Shown one piece after another: positions 23,784 through 32,586 of a DNA stretch of 48,315 nt. Source of the DNA: Clostridiales bacterium (GTDB taxonomy: Bacteria > Bacillota > Clostridia > Saccharofermentanales > Saccharofermentanaceae). The stretch lies in assembly GCA_017545245.1 (NCBI GenBank), contig JAFWPB010000049.1, forward strand, positions 1-48,315, read 5' to 3'. Numbering within the stretch: the stretch's first letter is position 1; each line of letters begins with the position of its first letter. The notes beneath the pieces are model-generated. The model was not told the origin of the DNA. It did not search any database and saw only the letters and a program-made list of their open reading frames with translations. The position numbers and the translations under genes were made by a program.

Positions 23784-26700
23784 AACTTACAAAAGAACAA
23801 GAAAGAATCGTATCTGCCCCTTCTGGAAATATACTTGTCAGTGCGGCGGCGGGATCAGGAAAGACAAGTGTCATGACAGAGCGTATCGTAACACGTATAT
23901 TGAATCGCGAACTCTCTGTTGACCGTGTACTTGTCATGACATTTACTAACGCTGCAGCTGCAAATATGAGTGCGAAGATCGAGAAGAAACTGAGGGAGTG
24001 TCTTGCCCGGGAATCTGATCCGGATACCCGCAAGTATTTAAGTGAACAGATCTCGCAGCTGCCGATGGCATACATCTCGACGATCAATGCATTTTGTAAC
24101 CGTGTAATCACAAGTTTTTCTGCCCAGGGCATGGATAAGGATGGGCAGCCGCTACTGGAGCCAGGAAGTTCGATCTTGGATGAAACGCATGCGAAGAAAC
24201 TATTGCGGGATGCTTTTGATGAAGCATTTGCACAGGCATATGCCTTCTGTCAGCAGGTGGATGCTGGTGACGTGTTCCCTCTGGAGTTTGTTCCAAAACT
24301 CAGTGAAGAGGCATGGCCGTGTTCCATGGAAAAGAACGAGGTGACCAGTCAGGTGTGGCGGGATTCATTCCTTGCCATGGTGCGGGCTTTTGGAAGTGGC
24401 CGGGATGATACGTTGCTGAAGGAAGACATGGAGAAGAAACTCTCTTATCTGCGAAGCCTTCCGGACTATAGAAACTGGATCGTGGCACAGGTGGAGAAGA
24501 AACATTCGGAAGCCGGACATTTTTCTGAGAGCCGGACATGTGTGAGGATCCGCGATTCGGTCTTGCAGATGGTCGAAGAAAAACTGGAGAAAGTGAAAGC
24601 GCTTCGTAACCGGATCGGTGATCTGACTTTTTTGCAGAACGCGAAGAAAAATCAGGAAAGACAAGAACAGTTCGCCGCGTGGTTTCTGTATGTGATCGAG
24701 ACTGGAGAAAAACTCCTTGCTGAACCGGACATGACGTGGGATGAACTTGTCTCGCTGGTGAAGAAAACGCCTGATGAAGATTTTCCGTCGGTCCGCTCGA
24801 CCAAAAACGAAGATGTCAATGACTTCCTTAACAGTCTGAATCCTTTCCTGGAACTGCTCTATGTGTTCAGCGGGAAGGCGAAGTCGGATACCTTTGCGAG
24901 TGCAGTGGACAGATACGCCCGTTTTGCATTCGGAAAAACAGAAAAAGAACTGAATGATGAAAGCCTCGAGATGGCTCCTCTCTTTGCCCGTTATTTTGAG
25001 ATCGTACTGCGGGCAGATGTTCTCTATGCCAGAAAGAAGCGGCAGGAATCGGCACTGGATTTTCAGGATCAGGAGCAGATGGCTATGGCACTTCTGTCTG
25101 TGGATGAAGTGGCCGATTACTATCGAGAGCTTTTCCAGGAGATTTATATTGACGAGTATCAGGATAACAGTGGCGTCCAGGATGCGATCGTACAGTGTTT
25201 CTCGAAGGATAATGTATTCTTCGTGGGAGACGTCAAGCAGAGTATCTATCGCTTCCGTCATGCTAAGCCGCAGATGTTCCTTGACCGTACAAAGCGGTAC
25301 CGTGAAGGAAATGAGGGAACGCTTTTTGAGTTGAACAGTAATTTCCGAAGTGTACCGAGTATCCTTCGGGTGGTCAATACGATTTTTCAGGCAATCATGG
25401 GAAGCAACTATGCTGATATCGAGTATGATGATTCGCATTGCTTGAATGTGCCGGTCAATGACGATGGCACGGAAATCCTTCCGTACAACGAGACGGGAGG
25501 GGCTGGTGTGACGTTGATCCTTGCCGAAGATGACCGCGAGGCATCGGAGGAAGAAGATGAAGTGAGTGTGGAAGCCTCAGAAAAGGCTATCGATGTGGAG
25601 GAAGCGAACCAGATCACGAGAGAGACGTTGATCGTGTCGGCGAAGATGCAGGAATTGATGAAACTAGAAGATTTCTCTTTCTCGCAGTGCGTGATCCTGA
25701 CTACTTCGAATCGGAATGCGATGGCGGCAGCAGAAGTTCTGAACAGCTGCGGTATTCCGGCACAAGGACCGTTTCTTGGCAATGTGCTTCAACATCCGGA
25801 TCTTCGTGTGATTCTGGATCTGGCACGTATCACGGACAATGCGCTTCAGGATATTCCTCTGGCTTCGGTCATGAAGTCCGGGATCAAGCAGGCCGGATTT
25901 ACGGATCAGGAGCTTCTGGACATCTATCTGTTTGCAGCGGAATCCGGAAAGAAGAGTCTTCCATTCTGCGAGAAAGTCATTTTCTTTGCAGAACAGTCAG
26001 AGACGAAACTGGCATATCGTGTGAGAGCCTTTCTCTCGTTCTTGAATGACCTGCGTACTTTGGCTATGCAGATGTCGGTAACAAAGTGGATGGAACATGT
26101 ATATTCGATCACGGAGTACCCAGAACGGGTCAGACGGGAGAAGAACGGCAGTGCCCGCTACTATGCATTGATGTCGCTGGTGACCTGGGCGGCGCAGTTT
26201 GATCTGGCAAGACATCAGGGCGTGCGTGCCTTTGTGGAGTATATCGAGGAAGTCGATGCACAGAAGGATGCCGTGACGGAAATCGATCTTTCTGAACCTC
26301 TGGAGAATGTTGTGCGTTGTATGACGATCCACAAGAGTAAGGGTCTGGAATTCCGGTATGTATTCTTGTGTGGCATCCAGTCGAAAAACAGAGATGAATC
26401 CATCTCGCTGATCCTGAGCGGAAATGGCGAGATGGCGGCTAAGAGATATTGCCCGGACCTCGGTTCGGTTTATGAACCTCATGACTATTACGTGCTCAAG
26501 AATGAAGAAAAGAGGGAACTAGAAGCAGAGAAGATCCGTCTTCTTTACGTAGCGTTGACACGGGCGGAGAAGAAACTATTTGTGATTGCTTCGGTTAAAA
26601 GAAGACAAGATGGTGCCATATCGGAATCGGATCTGGTCGAAGAAGCGTACCCGATCCGAGAAGGAAAGTATCCGGTTTCCTTAATGCGGAATATGAATAC

Positions 26701-27697
26701 TCCGTTCAAAAAGGTGCTGGCCGGATTGGTCAGAGAAGAAGCCAATCCTGTCCGGATCGCACTGAAGAGTCCGGAGGAAGTATATTTTGGAGACCTTGGA
26801 TTCTCCGAGAAACTGCCGGATCCGGAAAGACGTGACATGGCGCTGATCTCGGATAAGGCAAGCCGGCTGGCTTATAACCCTGACGTGGTCAATGTGGCTG
26901 TACGGGATGCCTACGAGATGGCCAGAAAAGAGAAAACGGAAGATACACTGACTGAAGAAGAGAAGGAACGTGTTGAGCTTCTGTCGAAGGATGTGAGTGA
27001 ATGGGCGGAGTTGTCTTTGCTTCCTGCGAAGACAACAGTAAGTGAGATGAAGCGGTCTTTGGCGGCCCAGGAGGATCCGGATCTCGAGGAAGATGAGGAT
27101 CTGACATTAAAGACGATGAATATGCGTCTTCATGAAAGTGCTGAAAAGTGGGCCAATGGCGGATATAGTGCTACTCAGCTTGGTACGTTGCTCCATAGTG
27201 CATGGCAGTATATCGATTTTTCAGGCCTGTTGGAAAAAGGCGGTACTGTCGACTGGGAGGGCGTTTTGAGATCGCTTTGTGATCACGACATGATCACGGA
27301 GGAGCAGATGGGGCATCTGAAACCCTTTATTCCGTGCATGCAGAAATTCCTGGAGAGTGATCTTTGTTCGGCAATGGTGAAGGCTGAAAAAGAAGCGGAG
27401 CATGGACCATATCGGGAAATACCATTTGCACTTGCGGTCCCCAATGAGTCGGACGATTTTAAACTTGTGCAGGGAATGATCGACTGCTGGTTCGTCGGGC
27501 AAGACGGAGAAGCCGTCCTGATCGATTATAAGTCGGACCGGATACAGGGGACCGAAGAAGAGAAGAAAGAAGTATTGAGAGAGCGGTATCTTTTCCAGCT
27601 GGAGATGTACGCGAAAGCTATCTATGCTGCAACGGGAAAAACCGTGAAGAGCAAGATCATCTGGCTGATCCGGGATGGCCTTTCTTTTGAGCTCTGA
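23780..27697 (+). CDS. addA: ATP-dependent helicase/nuclease subunit A (AddA)
   Basis: The protein has 1305 residues and overlaps addB by 4 bases, so translation is coupled. It is a UvrD/Rep-type 3'-5' helicase: Q motif LTKEQERIV, Walker A SAAAGSGKTSVM, Walker B IDEYQD, motif III VGDVKQSIYRFRHA, motif V-VI region TIHKSKGLEF and LLYVALTRAEKKL. The C-terminal RecB-type nuclease domain carries VLIDYKSDRI. All helicase motifs are intact, unlike the altered AddB N-terminus, so AddA alone would supply ATPase-driven unwinding. The last 41 bases overlap the 3' end of tadA on the other strand. Confidence 0.95.
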   Translation: MKLTKEQERIVSAPSGNILVSAAAGSGKTSVMTERIVTRILNRELSVDRVLVMTFTNAAAANMSAKIEKKLRECLARESDPDTRKYLSEQISQLPMAYISTINAFCNRVITSFSAQGMDKDGQPLLEPGSSILDETHAKKLLRDAFDEAFAQAYAFCQQVDAGDVFPLEFVPKLSEEAWPCSMEKNEVTSQVWRDSFLAMVRAFGSGRDDTLLKEDMEKKLSYLRSLPDYRNWIVAQVEKKHSEAGHFSESRTCVRIRDSVLQMVEEKLEKVKALRNRIGDLTFLQNAKKNQERQEQFAAWFLYVIETGEKLLAEPDMTWDELVSLVKKTPDEDFPSVRSTKNEDVNDFLNSLNPFLELLYVFSGKAKSDTFASAVDRYARFAFGKTEKELNDESLEMAPLFARYFEIVLRADVLYARKKRQESALDFQDQEQMAMALLSVDEVADYYRELFQEIYIDEYQDNSGVQDAIVQCFSKDNVFFVGDVKQSIYRFRHAKPQMFLDRTKRYREGNEGTLFELNSNFRSVPSILRVVNTIFQAIMGSNYADIEYDDSHCLNVPVNDDGTEILPYNETGGAGVTLILAEDDREASEEEDEVSVEASEKAIDVEEANQITRETLIVSAKMQELMKLEDFSFSQCVILTTSNRNAMAAAEVLNSCGIPAQGPFLGNVLQHPDLRVILDLARITDNALQDIPLASVMKSGIKQAGFTDQELLDIYLFAAESGKKSLPFCEKVIFFAEQSETKLAYRVRAFLSFLNDLRTLAMQMSVTKWMEHVYSITEYPERVRREKNGSARYYALMSLVTWAAQFDLARHQGVRAFVEYIEEVDAQKDAVTEIDLSEPLENVVRCMTIHKSKGLEFRYVFLCGIQSKNRDESISLILSGNGEMAAKRYCPDLGSVYEPHDYYVLKNEEKRELEAEKIRLLYVALTRAEKKLFVIASVKRRQDGAISESDLVEEAYPIREGKYPVSLMRNMNTPFKKVLAGLVREEANPVRIALKSPEEVYFGDLGFSEKLPDPERRDMALISDKASRLAYNPDVVNVAVRDAYEMARKEKTEDTLTEEEKERVELLSKDVSEWAELSLLPAKTTVSEMKRSLAAQEDPDLEEDEDLTLKTMNMRLHESAEKWANGGYSATQLGTLLHSAWQYIDFSGLLEKGGTVDWEGVLRSLCDHDMITEEQMGHLKPFIPCMQKFLESDLCSAMVKAEKEAEHGPYREIPFALAVPNESDDFKLVQGMIDCWFVGQDGEAVLIDYKSDRIQGTEEEKKEVLRERYLFQLEMYAKAIYAATGKTVKSKIIWLIRDGLSFEL

Positions 27698-28163
27698 GTG
27701 ATTTGAAAAAATCTTTCAGTAACTGACTGCACTCGGCCTCGAGAATGCCGCCGTCGTATTCAACATGATGGTTGTGCTTGAGGTCGAAGAGACGGTTTTG
27801 GGAGCAGACTGCGCCTCCTTTTGGGTCATAGGCGCCGAAGTAGACATGGCGGATGTGGGACTGGATGATGGCTCCGGCACACATATAGCATGGTTCGAGC
27901 GTAACGTAGAGATCGCAGCCGAAGATGTGCCAGGCAGAGAGTTTTCTGCAGGCTTTGGAAATGCAGGACATCTCGGCATGAAGCGTCGCGTCCTGCCGCG
28001 TCTGACGGAGGTTGTGCGCACGGGCGATGATTTTGCCATCTTTTACGATCACACATCCGATGGGAGACTCGCCGAGGTCGTAGGCTTTCTTTGCCTCTTT
28101 CAGGGCAGCTTCCATGAAGAATTCGTGCAGGGAAAGATTGTCAATGACTGTATTTTCAGGCAT
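27657..28163 (-). CDS. tadA: tRNA adenosine(34) deaminase TadA
   Basis: The protein has 168 residues starting at MPENTVIDN (ATG 28161-28163 on the plus strand), preceded on the minus strand by AAGGAGA. The much longer upstream frame runs through promoter DNA and is not used. The zinc-dependent deaminase motifs are HAEMSCI (zinc-binding His and catalytic Glu) and TLEPCYMCAGAII (PCxxC zinc ligands). The enzyme converts A34 to inosine in tRNA-Arg(ACG). A cytosine or guanine deaminase of the same superfamily is the alternative, but length and the ESPIGCVIVKDG start favour TadA. Its 3' end overlaps addA antiparallel by 41 bases, and no terminator separates the two. Confidence 0.92.
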   Translation of the reverse strand: MPENTVIDNLSLHEFFMEAALKEAKKAYDLGESPIGCVIVKDGKIIARAHNLRQTRQDATLHAEMSCISKACRKLSAWHIFGCDLYVTLEPCYMCAGAIIQSHIRHVYFGAYDPKGGAVCSQNRLFDLKHNHHVEYDGGILEAECSQLLKDFFKSLRAQKKGHPGSAR

Positions 28164-28234
28164 TTCAGGGTCTCCTTCGGAAAATGTCCTAATATGTATA
28201 AAATATATAGAACAAAAATTATGCAAAAAACTAT

Positions 28235-28263
28235 TTGCACGAACACAAAACAGTGTATATAAT
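28235..28263 (+). promoter_or_regulatory. Consensus promoter upstream of the zinc-ribbon gene and rpoD
   Basis: TTGCAC (28235-28240) and a perfect TATAAT (28258-28263) are spaced 17 bp. This is one of the best sigma-A promoters in the window and would drive the gene at 28328, probably reading into rpoD. Confidence 0.8.
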
Positions 28264-28327
28264 ATACTGTGCTTACTTGTGGGATTATACCCTTTTGTAG
28301 GCGAGAATGCAAAGGAACGAGAAATAA

Positions 28328-29113
28328 ATGGCAACTCAACAAGGTTTATGTAAGAACTGTGGTTCACTGATCATGGTGGACAGCAAAGACGAAATTTGTG
28401 AATGCGTTTTTTGCGACTGTGTATTTCCTACAGCAGAAGCAATCGAGATATTTAACAATCCGGATGGAGTAGAATTTCCTAATCTTCCACAGCCAAAGCG
28501 TGAGGCGAAAGCGGTTCGTCACACTGTTACACCGGTGTTCGATAATGCCGTTGAGAAGGCCGTAAAGGTAGATAAGGCAAGTACTGCCAAAGACAAGAAG
28601 GTGGAGAAGCTTTTCGAGATCTCTCCGGATGATATCCAGACACCGAAAAAAGTGAAGAGAATCGTTTTTTCCGTAACGGCGATCTGCATTTTACTGATCA
28701 TCGGTATTTCTCTTCCTGTCGCGATCCTGAGATCTTCCCATTACAAGAAGATCTATAAGCAGATGTCTTCCTGTATTTCAGCTGGTGAGCTGACAGTGAA
28801 TACAGAAGCGGATGACGGATACACTACCGGTTTTAAGATCACCGGTACAATGAATGACCAGGTTTCGATCGTATCTTCAACAGAGACCGACAAGGCGAAA
28901 GTATTTAAGGCTTTCGAATCGTATTGTGCGATTCGTGGTGAAGAATATGGATATGAATCCAGTGATGCTGCTCACTACTACGATGGCGTAGTTTTTACTG
29001 TATATGCTCCGAATGGAAGATTTACAATGGAGGGAAGTAAGAACGGGGTCAGTGAAGACCAGGTAGAGTTCTATGTTCCAGAACAAGAGTCGGAAGAGAG
29101 TACAGAAAAGTAA
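28328..29113 (+). CDS. Zinc-ribbon membrane protein of unknown function
   Basis: The protein has 261 residues. ATG 28328 follows AAAGGAACGAG. The N-terminus is a compact Cys cluster (CKNCG, then CECVFCDC) typical of zinc ribbons. Residues ~30-110 are Lys/Glu/Pro-rich and probably disordered. One transmembrane helix lies at about 113-135 (IVFSVTAICILLIIGISLPV). The C-terminal ~125 residues would be outside the membrane and contain beta-like segments with conserved Tyr and Gly but no motif I know. A cytoplasmic metal-binding head linked to an external domain could be a sensor. Its position directly before rpoD is notable, but no known anti-sigma fold is visible, so no function is assigned. Confidence 0.7.
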   Translation: MATQQGLCKNCGSLIMVDSKDEICECVFCDCVFPTAEAIEIFNNPDGVEFPNLPQPKREAKAVRHTVTPVFDNAVEKAVKVDKASTAKDKKVEKLFEISPDDIQTPKKVKRIVFSVTAICILLIIGISLPVAILRSSHYKKIYKQMSSCISAGELTVNTEADDGYTTGFKITGTMNDQVSIVSSTETDKAKVFKAFESYCAIRGEEYGYESSDAAHYYDGVVFTVYAPNGRFTMEGSKNGVSEDQVEFYVPEQESEESTEK

Positions 29114-29185
29114 GACCAGAGTTAGCAGTGAGGAGTCCCTATAGCCGCTTCGGCGTGCATTTCGTTTTTGGGAGGAAGAACGTTA

Positions 29186-30253
29186 ATGGCAAGTGATTTT
29201 TCAACAATTCTACAGAAATTGGAAAACTTGGCAAATGCTAACAACCATAGCATTTCATCTCTTGATGTGATGAATATTATCGAGGAGCAGGATGGCGATC
29301 CGGATATGGTCGATAAGCTCTTTGATGAGCTTGAGGCAAAGGGTATCGCGATCGTTGCTGAAACAAGCATCGAGGATGATGCGATCCGTGAATTGAACTT
29401 AGATGCCGGCGCAATTGATGGCGCAGGAATGGATGACCCGGTACGTATGTACCTCAAAGAAATCGGTAAGGTTCCGCTTCTTACTGCCGAGCAGGAGCAG
29501 GATCTGGCACAGCGTATGCTGGATGGCGATGAAGATGCGAAGGCACAGCTGATCGAAGCAAACCTCCGTCTCGTTGTTTCTATCGCAAAGCGTTATCTTG
29601 GCCGTGGTATGCAGTTCCTCGATCTTATCCAGGAAGGAAATCTTGGTTTGATCAAGGCGGTTGACAAGTTTGACCATTCAAAAGGTTTTAAATTCAGTAC
29701 ATATGCTACATGGTGGATCCGTCAGGCAATCACCCGTGCAATCGCTGACCAGGCGAGAACGATCCGTATTCCGGTTCATATGGTGGAGACGATCAACCGT
29801 CTGGTACGTGAGCAGCGTGCTTTGATCCAGGAATTGGGCCGTGAACCAACCGTGGAAGAGATCGCAGAGCGCATGAACCTTCCTGTTGAGAAGGTCCGTG
29901 AGATCCAGAAGATCTCCCAGGAACCGGTTTCTCTGGAAAAGCCGATCGGTGAAGAAGAGGACAGTCATCTTGGTGATTTTATCCCGGATGACGATGCTAT
30001 GTCTCCTGCGGATCAGGTAGCCTATACACTTTTGAAAGAACAGCTTCTGGATGCTATGAAGAGCCTGACTGCACGTGAGGAGAAAGTTCTCCGTCTGCGT
30101 TTCGGTCTGGACGATGGCCGCCAGAGAACACTCGAAGAAGTAGGCCGTGAGTTCAACGTAACTCGTGAACGTATCCGTCAGATCGAGGCGAAGGCACTTC
30201 GTAAACTCCGTCATCCGAGCCGTAGCAAGAAGTTGAAGGATTATATCGACTGA
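29186..30253 (+). CDS. rpoD: RNA polymerase primary sigma factor (SigA/RpoD)
   Basis: The protein has 355 residues, usual for Firmicutes SigA. ATG 29186 ([10 protein letters not shown]) follows GGGAGGAAG; the ATG frame at 29168 precedes that ribosome site and is rejected. A short region 1.1-like domain is followed by region 1.2 ([17 protein letters not shown]), region 2 ([17 protein letters not shown], then [17 protein letters not shown]), region 3 and region 4.2 ([20 protein letters not shown]). These regions bind the -10 and -35 elements listed in this annotation. The usual upstream dnaG is absent; a zinc-ribbon membrane protein takes its place. rnfC follows after 27 bases without a terminator. 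Confidence 0.95.
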   Translation: MASDFSTILQKLENLANANNHSISSLDVMNIIEEQDGDPDMVDKLFDELEAKGIAIVAETSIEDDAIRELNLDAGAIDGAGMDDPVRMYLKEIGKVPLLTAEQEQDLAQRMLDGDEDAKAQLIEANLRLVVSIAKRYLGRGMQFLDLIQEGNLGLIKAVDKFDHSKGFKFSTYATWWIRQAITRAIADQARTIRIPVHMVETINRLVREQRALIQELGREPTVEEIAERMNLPVEKVREIQKISQEPVSLEKPIGEEEDSHLGDFIPDDDAMSPADQVAYTLLKEQLLDAMKSLTAREEKVLRLRFGLDDGRQRTLEEVGREFNVTRERIRQIEAKALRKLRHPSRSKKLKDYID

Positions 30254-30280
30254 TACGCTTCTTGTGCGAAAGGTGGGCAC

Positions 30281-31621
30281 ATGAAGAAGGCGACTTTCAA
30301 AAAAGGAAACCTCCAAAACGATGGACTGGACTTTGTTCGCCAGCGTAAGTTTATGCGCGAAGCGCTTCTGGAGGTTTGTAATCCACGTGAAGTAATACTT
30401 CCCATGATCCAGCACCGGGGCACAGCTTGTGACCCGGTTGTTTCTGTGGGTGATTCTGTGTCCATTGGTGATATGGTCGGCGTTCCTCACGATTCAAGTG
30501 GTGTGCCTGTCCATGCAAGTATTTCCGGTGAAGTCAGCAGGATCGATGTGATCCGCCTTCCGAATAAAGTCAGCTGTAAAGCTATTTGGATCAAGAATGA
30601 CCTTAGGCGTCGTGTCTCAACGAAGATCCACCAGAGGAAAAACATCGATACGCTTTCGTTGGCAGAATTGAAGAAACTCCTTTGGCAGTCCGGCATCTGC
30701 GGCATGGGCGGAGAGGGGATCCCTACATTTGCCAAGTGCCTGAAGGCGGAACAGGCCGGTGTAGATACGCTTCTGGTCAATGCTACGCAGAGTGAGCCGT
30801 TTCTTGCCTGCGACCTGCATCACATCCGTGTGAATGCGGCAAAAGTACTGCAGGGGGCGATGGCGCTGGGTGGTATCTGCCATGTTAAAAGAGTCGTATT
30901 CTGTATAGAAGATCTTTGGACTGACGAGATCGATGCACTGAATAAGGCCGTTGCCGAGTTCCGCCATCGTTATCTGGACCGGAAAATCGAGGTTCAGCTA
31001 TTTAAAACAAGATTCCCGCAGGGATGTCAGCAGCTGATCATTAAGGCACTTTACGGTGTGGAGCTTCCGATTGGAAAAGACCCTGAAGAAAACGTAAAGG
31101 CAGTGCTTTTTAATGCGTCGACATGTTATGCTTTCTGTGACATGATCGAAAAAAACCAGCCGCTGATCTCGCGTGTTGTGACGATTTCAGGTGATACGAT
31201 CACGGGACATAACGTTCTGGTGCCAATCGGAACAAGTGTTTCAGAGCTTCTCGAGCGTGTTCCGGGTGCGCATACTGCGCAGAGGATCGCCTGGGGTGGT
31301 GCGATGACAGGCGTTGCGATCAAGGACCTGCAAGTACCGATCATCAAGACGACAGCGGCCATCACGATCATCCGGAAATTTGAACCTCCGCGTATGAACT
31401 GCATTCATTGCGGAGCGTGCGTGAGTGCCTGTCCGGTAGGCCTTTCGCCATATCTTCTGAACCGTCTGATTGAGTTGGGACAGGAAGATGTGACAAGAGA
31501 CGAATCGGTGGAGCAGTGTATCGCGTGTGGTGCGTGCTCGTATGTCTGTCCGTCAGGTATCGAACTTTCAACGAATATTGCCAAAGCGGCCCATCGGGCC
31601 AGAAGGAGGGGCGCAAAGTGA
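30281..31621 (+). CDS. rnfC: RnfC-like subunit of a derived Rnf complex
   Basis: The protein has 446 residues. ATG 30281 follows AAAGGTGG. RnfC is the peripheral NADH/FMN subunit of the Rnf ferredoxin:NAD oxidoreductase. The order is as in RnfC: a barrel-sandwich N-terminal domain (PVHASISGEV), a glycine-rich nucleotide loop GMGGEGIPT (141-149), an SLBB-like region, and two ferredoxin motifs, Cys374/377/380/384 and Cys413/416/419/423. The motif that is usually NGAECEP reads NATQSEP (167-173), losing the first acid beside the flavin/NADH site. It opens the rnfC-D-G-EA run with GTGA overlap to rnfD. The absence of rnfB makes its electron partner uncertain. Confidence 0.88.
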   Translation: MKKATFKKGNLQNDGLDFVRQRKFMREALLEVCNPREVILPMIQHRGTACDPVVSVGDSVSIGDMVGVPHDSSGVPVHASISGEVSRIDVIRLPNKVSCKAIWIKNDLRRRVSTKIHQRKNIDTLSLAELKKLLWQSGICGMGGEGIPTFAKCLKAEQAGVDTLLVNATQSEPFLACDLHHIRVNAAKVLQGAMALGGICHVKRVVFCIEDLWTDEIDALNKAVAEFRHRYLDRKIEVQLFKTRFPQGCQQLIIKALYGVELPIGKDPEENVKAVLFNASTCYAFCDMIEKNQPLISRVVTISGDTITGHNVLVPIGTSVSELLERVPGAHTAQRIAWGGAMTGVAIKDLQVPIIKTTAAITIIRKFEPPRMNCIHCGACVSACPVGLSPYLLNRLIELGQEDVTRDESVEQCIACGACSYVCPSGIELSTNIAKAAHRARRRGAK

Positions 31622-32586
31622 AACGCAAACAGTTAGCCCCTCATATCCATGCAGACCGACCGATCGTGGAGCGCTATGCTTATGTGCTTCTGGCACTTTT
31701 GCCGATCCTGATCGGGGCGCTGTTCTACTATGGTATCCGTGTTCTGGTTTTGTCATTTGTTTCGTGCGGTGTTTTCTTCCTGTGCGACTATCTCTCATCC
31801 AAAAACATGTATCCGGAAATGCCTTTCCACGTGGATTACAGTTCGCTGGTGAGCGGCTTGATCCTGGCAATGCTTGTTCCGGTGTCCACTTCCGTGTGGG
31901 CAATGGCGATTGCCGCCGCTTTTGGATCATTATTGGTCAAGCAGGCGCTCGGCGGAGTCGGACGGAATCTCTTTAATCCGGCTTTGGCGGCTCGGGCTTT
32001 CCTGCAGATTGCATTCCCGATGCAGATGGTGGCGCAGGAGCCACCACTGGAAAACTTCTGGGGATTCTCTTCGCTTTTTACAGGAAAAGCAATCGTGAGT
32101 AACGGAGCAATCACGCAGGTCAATGTAGATATTCTGGATATCGTTTCCGGACGGGTCATCGGCATGGTCGGAACGACATCGCTGATCCTGATTGCCCTGG
32201 GCGCAGTCATTATGATTGAAAGAAAACTCTTTTCCATCTACGCACCGGCAGCCTTCTTTGCCGTTATCCTGATCGGCTACGTTCCTTTTAACTGGGCAGG
32301 CGCGGGATTCGAAGAATTCCTGATCTGGATGATACGGGGAGGCATCCTGTTTGTCGGTGTGTTTGCTTTGCAGGACTGCACGACGCTCCCGATGGATAAG
32401 TGGGCAAGGTGCCTTTTCGGCGGAGGAGCAGGGCTTTTGACTCTCATACTGTACCGATTCGGAAATGCATCGTATGCGATGATCTATCCGGTCCTTCTAA
32501 TGAATATCCTGACACCGGTCTTTGATTACTATATCCGCCCGCGGGCGTTCTCAAAGACCAGCTGGTTCCGGGAGGTGGAGAAATGA
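31618..32586 (+). CDS. rnfD: RnfD-like membrane subunit
   Basis: The protein has 322 residues starting at GTG 31618, which overlaps the rnfC stop and follows GGAGGG. It is polytopic (about eight to nine predicted helices). RnfD/NqrB signatures are VDYSSLVSGLILAMLVP, GGVGRNLFNPALAARAFL and the C-terminal NILTPVFDYYIRP. The segment that should carry the covalent-FMN threonine (S/T-GAT in canonical RnfD) reads VSNGAITQVNV, so flavin attachment is doubtful. The stop overlaps the rnfG start (ATGA). Confidence 0.88.
   Translation: MKRKQLAPHIHADRPIVERYAYVLLALLPILIGALFYYGIRVLVLSFVSCGVFFLCDYLSSKNMYPEMPFHVDYSSLVSGLILAMLVPVSTSVWAMAIAAAFGSLLVKQALGGVGRNLFNPALAARAFLQIAFPMQMVAQEPPLENFWGFSSLFTGKAIVSNGAITQVNVDILDIVSGRVIGMVGTTSLILIALGAVIMIERKLFSIYAPAAFFAVILIGYVPFNWAGAGFEEFLIWMIRGGILFVGVFALQDCTTLPMDKWARCLFGGGAGLLTLILYRFGNASYAMIYPVLLMNILTPVFDYYIRPRAFSKTSWFREVEK

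Noticed and set aside
27765..28262. 165-codon plus-strand frame opposite tadA
   Set aside because: TadA zinc-deaminase motifs and a ribosome site support the minus strand; the plus frame is a shadow.
28328..29113. Anti-sigma factor for the adjacent rpoD
   Set aside because: One transmembrane helix and proximity are suggestive, but no HRxxx-C-C zinc anti-sigma or other known fold is visible, and primary sigma factors rarely have such partners.
29114..29185. Terminator before rpoD (small GCCG/CGGC hairpin then TTTCGTTTTT)
   Set aside because: The stem is only four base pairs, too weak to call.
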